A DNA stretch of 64,000 nucleotides from Torreya grandis (Eukaryota; Streptophyta; Pinopsida; Cupressales; Taxaceae): assembly GCA_037957365.1 (NCBI GenBank), contig JARHVA010003528.1, forward strand, positions 861,001 through 925,000, written 5' to 3'. A program made the position numbers and the translations under genes. Positions 57,546 through 64,000 of this stretch are shown here, piece by piece. The notes below the pieces were generated by a model. It saw only the letters and a list, made by a program, of their open reading frames with translations. It made no database searches and had not been told where the DNA came from. Within the stretch, counting starts at the first letter, position 1. Every line of letters starts with the position of its first letter.

Positions 57546-60466
57546 GTCCTCCTGATAAACCATATCATCCAAATCTTGAGTTGGATCATAAGTTGGTTTT
57601 CGACTATGTTCCATGTACTGATTATCATAAAAAGGGTATGGAACCATATCCCAAATAACATTATCTATAGTTGGGTTTTCAAATTCCTCTTCATGAGCCT
57701 CTTCATACTAATCAAGGTCTCCTATTAGATCATAAGTTGGTTCATGACATTGTTCCCATGAATGATTATTATGAGGTGGATAGAAATCTATCTCAAAAAC
57801 TATATTATCATCATTGAGGTCCTAACTAAATCCATAAAAGTCATTTTGTGTGGCCATTATATCATAATTTGGATTGTGCATGACTCCACAATAAGTGTAA
57901 TTATACATATATGCATAAATGATGAAAGATTTGAAACAAAAGGCTTAGAGTTATATAAACTTTAAAAGACAATGTCCAAAGGAAAAAAGGTTCAAACTTG
58001 GTCTAACTTGGTCAAAAGTGGAGTTTTATCTCCAAGCAATGATGTGATCATGGAGTTGTATCTATCTCCAAAATAGTTTGATCATAGAGTTGTATCTCTA
58101 AAATAGTTTATGTTAAGACTTGGCATAAAATAGTCTAAAGTCAAATGTCATATGCACAAAAGTTTGAGTGTATGAATAAAAACCAACATGTCAAAAGTAT
58201 AGGTTAAAGTGTTCAAAACAAGGTATAAACTAGGAAAGAGAAAAGAGTCACTAGGTCTTTTATCCAAACGTAGAGTCAAAAGCTAGGCTCAAAAAAGCAT
58301 GTATTAGAACTTTTGTTTAAATTATGTCAAAAGCTAGGTTTGAAACAAAGGCATGACGTGATTCTATTTAATCTAACAAGTTTGGAAACAACTTTGACAT
58401 AGACCCAACACATGGAATCAAATATAAACAAGATTAGTTGGCATAAGGCATGAGGCAAAAGGCTCTTGAAAAAAGACTATGTTCTCCCAAATAAAGGCAC
58501 AAACAATGATGAGGATAGGATTTGAACAAACAAACCATCAATAGTTTTCAAATTTGTGTAATCGATTAACTAAAGTTATGTAGCCCAACAGAGAAATATC
58601 TTTGTATCAACCCCAAGAATTAAGGCCTAAACAAAAATCAATCAATGTTTGAATCCAAACTTGAAAAGGTTAATTAAAAACTCAATGTTGAAAACTAGGA
58701 TCTGACTAAACAAGCTAGAGAAGCATGATAATGAATAAACAAGGTCCAAATAGTATATATGGCATGGTTTGAAACAAATAGTTTTTGGCACAATGGTAAA
58801 TAAGTATTGAAATAAATTGATCAACCTAATGGTGTAAGCATGATTGAATTATGTGATCTATGTTATGTTTTAAAAGACTCAAAGGCAAAAAATGCTTTTA
58901 CATTATTTGGAAAATATAATGCTACCCTCCCAAACTCAAATACAAATTTTTGACATGGTTTATGAAAAAACAAACAAGTTTTAGTCTCAAAACATACCAA
59001 GAAAAAATGACTAAAATACAATAAGTATAATCATCCAAATCTTAACAAGGGTATGGTAATGTGGGGTTGAATAAACTAATTGTTTTATGAACATTTAGAT
59101 GGATCAATTACATAATTACTTTCACACCAAATGATGTAAAATAAATTCACTTTAATTGGGTGTCTATAACACTTAGATTTTTGCAAAAAATTCTTGCCCT
59201 TTTTTCAAACACTACATCCATCACTTGCTATTGTAGTGTGATTTCTAAAGTGTAGAGACATCATATGTGCTTTAATCCTATAGAACTCGTGGGAGGTGAT
59301 AAAATCCTCCTCACAAGCCAAGTTTGCATAAAATAAAAGACATAATAGAAATAATTTATGGTCACCTCAAGATCACCCAATACTATTGTAATTTTTTGGG
59401 GAGAACTTTAAGTGACATTCTTTCTATGTCTTGGACTAGGCATGCTTGCAACAAGAATGGAACTTTTGATTCCAAGAGTTCCCTAAAAGGGACAAATGAA
59501 AGGGCATACATGTGAAAACCTTGTTTTTTCAAATCAAGTTATAACTAAAAAATTATTAAAAATAAAAATTAACAAGTGTGTTCAATTTTAAAGACCAAAA
59601 CAAATATTAGGTGGTGTTATATTGACCCCTTGGTATTAAGTTGTAACTTTTAAAGCACAGTTATCAAATCATTCACTTAAGCATATAAATTTTTCATTAA
59701 ACCCAAAAAGAAAGTTCCTAATTAATTTTAAAACACTAAAATGAAGTGTGAAAGTCATTTATTTAGTTTTATTAGATGACTTTCCATGTAGATCCTACAA
59801 GAAAAATGTTAGCACTTTGTTTAGCCTTGAAGCACATTTATCCAATAAGGTAAGTAACCTTGAAGGACAAAATCTATCAACCTGAAGGTAGAAACTCAAG
59901 AAATAAAATGTGTTATATTATAAAAAATATCAATAAAATATATATTAAAAAAAGTCTTAAATATATTAAAACCTGTAAACAACAAATTATAAGGCTAAAA
60001 ATTAAACATAACACAACACATAAAACCCTGCACATAAAACACAAAAACCTCCAGTTAGTATTTTTAACATAACTTATAAAATGAAATTTTTATATGTTGT
60101 CAATAAATATATGTCTCAAGTATATGAAAAATTTTAGGTCCAAAAAGTCAATATAAAAAAGTTATTAACTCTATTCTAACTATTTTTACTAGAAAAATAA
60201 AAAATACAAAGTGATAGTCACTAAAATAGTTATAACTTCTAAAATATAAAGAATTGTTTTTTAAATGTTTAGATAATATCAATAACATATTTAGGTATAA
60301 TAATATAAAAATTTAGACAAAATATTAAGTAAATAAGAAGTTATGAATTCTTTATTGACCATTTTTACTCAAGGCAAAAACAACAAAAAAAGAATTAAAA
60401 CTATGAAATACAAAAAAGTTTGTGGGTTGCACTCTCATGAAAATTGTCCAACAAGAAATGGCATTA
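57546..60466. other. Element F 5-prime leader
   Basis: Matches the leader of element E in blocks (59281-59520 against 44915-45160). AT-rich, with no supported gene. No clear primer site: next to the LTR the minus strand reads TAATGCCATTTCTTGTTGG. Confidence 0.55.
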
Positions 60467-61663
60467 TGTAGAATAATAATTTGAATCAAGAGAGGATGAT
60501 TATATTGGTTTTAGTTCCAAAAATGAAATCAAAATTGAAATAAACACACTAGCATAACATCTCTAGGATTAATTACTAGGGGGAGCTTAGTTAACAAAAC
60601 ATGAATAGAAAACACAAATAAAAAGAAAAATAAACCTTCCTTTCACCTTCCTTGGATGCTCCAGAAAGATTTTTTTAGTGGTTTTATCATTTTTTTCTGA
60701 TGAAGTCTTCACCAATGAAAGCTTGGCTACCTCCATCTCTCCTTGGCACCTTATGTCTTTGGCTTGGCTTAGCTCAATATGTTGACATTATAACACTAAT
60801 TTGAATGGAGATTTAGAATTAATTTAGCATTTGAAAATTTTCATGTGAGAGCTTAAAATTTAATAGGCAAGGCCTCCTATTTATATATTTTTAGAATAGT
60901 TTGAGGATCAACTATGACCATCCATCTCAAGATTGAGATGTGCGGCCATGAATAAATCCAAATATTAAATTCATTTTACAAAAATCCCCATTAATATTTG
61001 GGATAGAGGGGAATTGAATAGGCATGGAGAGTCTTAATGAGGCATGAGAGACCTATAATCTTGATATTTTATGTATTTATGTCATATAGATATCACCCCA
61101 TATGATGATGTCACTTGATGATACAGTTAATAGAAATCAATTTTCCATAAATATTTATTCAACAAGTTCCATGGAAAATTAACTTAAGATCCTAATTTGG
61201 TTTAATTAGCTTAAAACATGATTTAAAAAATTTAGTGAAAATTTTGACCCTTGGTGCACAAATTAATCAAATTGGTCAAAAAGTCTTATTATTGTCTCAA
61301 AATTTGATTATATTGGAATTAGAGGTCATGTTAGACGAATTGGAACTGTATTCCTAGTTAGGATTTTTCAAACACAAAATGACAAAGGCACATGTGTCAT
61401 GTAAGAGATTTGATAGAAAACATCAATCTAGAGCACCTAGGTGTAAAATTGGTATTTTGACTTGAAATGATCTGATCAAAGTTAGCTAGCCCATTAATTG
61501 CATTGCCCCATTTAGGGATACCCTAGTCAAAATTGGCACATGAATATATCAATTTCAAATCTTTTAATGTGTTTTAGTGTTTTTAGGCCAAATTGTACAT
61601 TTTAGTGGAAATTAGTCAAAAACCTGGTTAGAGGTTATTTATGGCCAGTTGGAGGTGTCTATA
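60467..61663 (-). repeat. Element F 5-prime LTR (right copy)
   Basis: Begins (plus) TGTAGAATAATAATTTG and ends GGTGTCTATA. Pairs with 52113-53299. Confidence 0.85.
60876..60950 (-). promoter_or_regulatory. LTR palindrome and TATA box (element F, 5-prime LTR)
   Basis: Minus strand: palindrome at 60950-60913 (CATGGCCGCACATCTC, loop, GAGATGGATGGTCATAG), then AAAAATATATAAATAGGAGG at 60893-60874. Same layout as the other three copies. Confidence 0.6.
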
Positions 61664-62640
61664 ATTTAAATAATTAGAATGCATGATTTTATTTCATTCC
61701 CAAACCCATGTATGTTTAGACATCAAATTAGGGGAAGTAAATTCCAAATGAAGTGTAGAATTTATTGAATAAATATGCTAAGACTTTTTAAATAACTTAT
61801 TTGATGGGTTTACACCTATGAGGAGTAGTATCCATCACATGGATTTGGTTATTGGATATAGTTTACCAATAATTTAGTGTATAATTTTACACCTATGGAA
61901 AATGAGGAAGTGAAGATAAAATACAAGAGATATTAGAGAAGGGTTTGATAAGAGAGATTTTTAGCCCATTTATAGTTCTATTAGTGCTAACACCTTTCTT
62001 AGGTGCTCAATATCATATGTGTATGAATTAAAGATCCATCAACAAGTTTAAAATCAAGTTAAAATTTTGATTGGTAAAGATGGATGACTGGATGGATTGT
62101 TTCAGGGGAGAAAGGTACTTCATAGAGATTGATTTTAATAGTAAATGTCACCAAATTTTAAATGGATAATATGATGTGTGGAAAACTACTTTCAAAACAA
62201 AGGAATACTGTTATGAATGCATATTTATGCCCTTCAAATTGAAAAATTCACCAATCACATTCAAGAGACTCATGAATAAAGTGATGAAGCCCTATTCGAG
62301 TATGTTTTTAGTAATTACTTATATGACATTTTTTATATTTAGTATAACAAATAAGATAATTTATTATGTTTGAATATATCATTTCAAATGATGAAAGAAT
62401 GTAATTTATTGGTCAAATTGACAATATGTGGTATTATGAAGAAGTTGGATTATTTAGAATTTGTGATCTCACATGATAGGTTAAGAATGGACCTAGAAAA
62501 ATTAATAGCAATTCTTGAGTGGTCATCACCTAGGAGTATGTTTGATGAAATAATTTTTCATGACTTGGAAAGTTTTCAACATAAATCTATTTTAAAATTT
62601 AAATGAATATGTACACCCATTATGAAAATAATGAGAGGAG
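61664..62640 (+). pseudogene. Element G: reverse transcriptase (broken)
   Basis: Plus-strand pieces in order: IQEILEKGLIREIFSPF at about 61925, MCMN-stop-RSINKFKIKLKF, GERYFIEIDFNSKCHQI near 62110-62160 and VWKTTFKTKEYCYECIFMPF to NSPITFKRLMNKVMKPYSSM at 62176-62310. The YxDD motif region follows, with nothing better than ITYMTFFIF in its place, so the active site is lost. The thumb region is LDYLEFVISHDRLRMDLEKL and ILEWSSPRSM at 62440-62540. It clearly corresponds to plant gypsy RT of chromovirus type. Confidence 0.9.
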
Positions 62641-63160
62641 AAATAAAAAATAAATAAATGGACAGTTGTAATAAATAATATCCTAAGAATAGGGTGATGG
62701 AATTTTTGCTAGTTTTGTTAGGTTTCACCAATGTGTTTCAAGTTTATTGTGATGATAGTGGAATATTGGTAGGATAATTTTTTATTTAGAAGGTAATACC
62801 ATTTTTAAATTTAATTATAATTTAAACAAAGAAAATAAAAATTAATCCATATATGATCAAGAATTTGAGTCTATTGTTGGACCTCTCAAGAAGTAGAGGC
62901 ATTATGTTTTGCCCAAAGAGTTTTTCTATGTACATGGATCATCTAATGTTGTAGTTCATAAATATCCAAGATTATTTGATTGAAAGGCATATGAAGTGGT
63001 TCAAATTTTTCAAAGTTAGTCATGTGTGTTGAAGATTAGAAGTATCAAGTCAAATATAATTGTGGATTCTTTTTGTAGAAGGCATCTTCTAGTGAATAAG
63101 AGGAGATTCAAAGTAGTTGTGTTTGACTCTATGAGATATTTGTATTTTTGAGATGCATGG
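62641..63160 (+). pseudogene. Element G: RNase H (broken)
   Basis: The plus strand reads SIYDQEFESIVGPLKK-stop-RHYVLPKEFFYVHG near 62840-62945, matching the Y-x-x-E-x-E-x-x-A...HYLLPKEFVLYTDH signature with the TDH changed. IVVDSFCRRHLLVNKRRF near 63060 matches the VADALSRRH end. Stops are frequent. Confidence 0.82.
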
Positions 63161-63219
63161 GAATCCTAAAAGAAATAAATTAACATGAATATAACTACAT
63201 GGTATGAATTAAATTTGTG

Positions 63220-64000
63220 GGATGGTTTTTGTTCAAAATAAAATAGTTGTGCATGCATCAAGGATCAATAAGGGATAACTTTATTAGTGAAAAACATAAT
63301 CGATACTAGCTAGTCATTTTGGTGTAGAAAAAACATTAATGTAATTCTATGAGAGTTACTATTTTCCAAGGATATGTGTGGATACGAAGAATGTTTTGAA
63401 AGGTTTTAGAGTTTTCCAACATGTTAAAATCAAAATTTAGAATCCAAGAATTTATTAACCATTTCCAATACCATAATACTATGGGAAGACATAAGTATGG
63501 ACTTAATTCTTGGGTTTCCATAGAAAATAAAAGTTAATGCTTCAATATCTGATGTTATCTATATATTTTAAAATATGACACACTTTATTTTATATAAAAT
63601 GATAATTGATGACACAAACATTGCAAACTTATTTTTCAATGAAATGGTATGATTACATGGATTTTGAAAGAAAATTATTTCATATACATATAATAAATTT
63701 TATAATTTTTTGGTTAACTTTGTGGATGATTTTGGAATGATATTATATTTAATTTTAGCATATCATCCACAAATGGATGAGAAAATATAGGCAGTGATTA
63801 GAAGCCTCAAAAATGTTTTGATATGCTTGGTACGAAACAAGACCAAATAATGGGATATGTGTTTATAAAAATCTAAGTTTTCCTAAAACAACTCAATCAA
63901 TATAAGTGTAGCCAACAATCCAATTCTTGTTTTTTAAGGTTCTTACACTATATTTACTAATGATAGGAAAGATACAATAGGTATGAGAATTAAAAGTGTT
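63220..64000 (+). pseudogene. Element G: integrase, runs off the right edge
   Basis: The plus strand reads NTIILWEDISMDLILGFP at about 63470-63522 with the first catalytic Asp. NMTHFILYKMIIDDTNIANL and FFNEMV-stop-LHGF follow near 63574-63665. In place of the second Asp motif is YTYNKFYNFL. AYHPQMDEKI-stop-AVIRSL near 63760 has a stop where the catalytic Glu should be. Then NKTK-stop-WDMCL. Order and sequence fit chromovirus-type gypsy integrase. The C-terminal end lies beyond the window. Confidence 0.87.

Larger units (their letters stand above)
52113..61663 (-). mobile_element. Element F: pol-less Tat-type LTR retrotransposon
   Basis: About 9.55 kb with LTRs 52113-53299 and 60467-61663, termini TGTAGA and TCTACA, duplication ATTTA. 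Leader and 3-prime non-coding parts match element E, and the LTRs share the same palindrome and TATA box. The whole protease-RT-RNase H-integrase block and the gag core are not found. Only repeat-rich, open but unassigned minus-strand segments remain in the middle (55.7-57.6 kb). This points to a non-autonomous derivative of an E-like element. It is inserted in element G between protease and RT. Confidence 0.8.

Noticed and set aside
60421..60466. An earlier start of the right F LTR at 60421
   Set aside because: The TGTAGA/TCTACA inverted ends and the ATTTA duplication favour 60467; weak similarity further left seems to be chance.

Overview
The window looks like intergenic DNA from a plant with a large, repeat-rich genome. 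The evidence is LTR-retrotransposon lineages found in plants: a copia element with UBN2-type gag and an initiator-Met tRNA primer site, and a Ty3/gypsy Tat-type element with two RNase H domains. A gymnosperm is my guess, not something the sequence proves. I see no intact host gene, tRNA, rRNA or CRISPR array. Every recognisable protein is a decayed transposon product. Most in-frame stops sit where the family has Gln or Arg (CAG, CAA or CGA turned into TAG, TAA or TGA), as expected from long-term cytosine methylation.

Layout. An unidentified plus-strand coding relic lies at about 0.3-2.4 kb. From 4.0 to 31.6 kb there is one old minus-strand Ty3/gypsy element (called H here), cut into four pieces: integrase 4.0-5.3, RT/RNase H 12.65-14.2, protease and gag end 19.3-21.65, and gag start 30.3-31.5 kb. 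Three younger minus-strand elements sit in the cuts. A (5312-12651, duplication CATTA) and B (21657-30340, decayed duplication ATATC/GCATC) belong to one non-autonomous family with very long LTRs. Their internal region carries gag and a lone archaeal-type RNase H, but no protease, RT or integrase. C (14201-19274, duplication TTGAT) is a copia element cut down to gag plus protease.

From 31.56 to 46.97 kb lies E, a nearly complete, decayed minus-strand Tat-type gypsy element: gag, protease, RT, RNase H, second RNase H, integrase, with long non-coding flanks. From 47.0 to 51.2 kb I recognise nothing apart from a striking G-run. From about 51.2 kb to the right edge is G, a plus-strand gypsy element split between protease and RT by F (52113-61663, duplication ATTTA). 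F is related to E but has lost the whole pol region.

The most interesting material is the A/B family (gag joined to RNase H, dense GGTTCAA arrays, a G-box array, a triplicated primer site) and the conserved palindrome next to the TATA box in the E and F LTRs. All alignments and identity statements are by eye.
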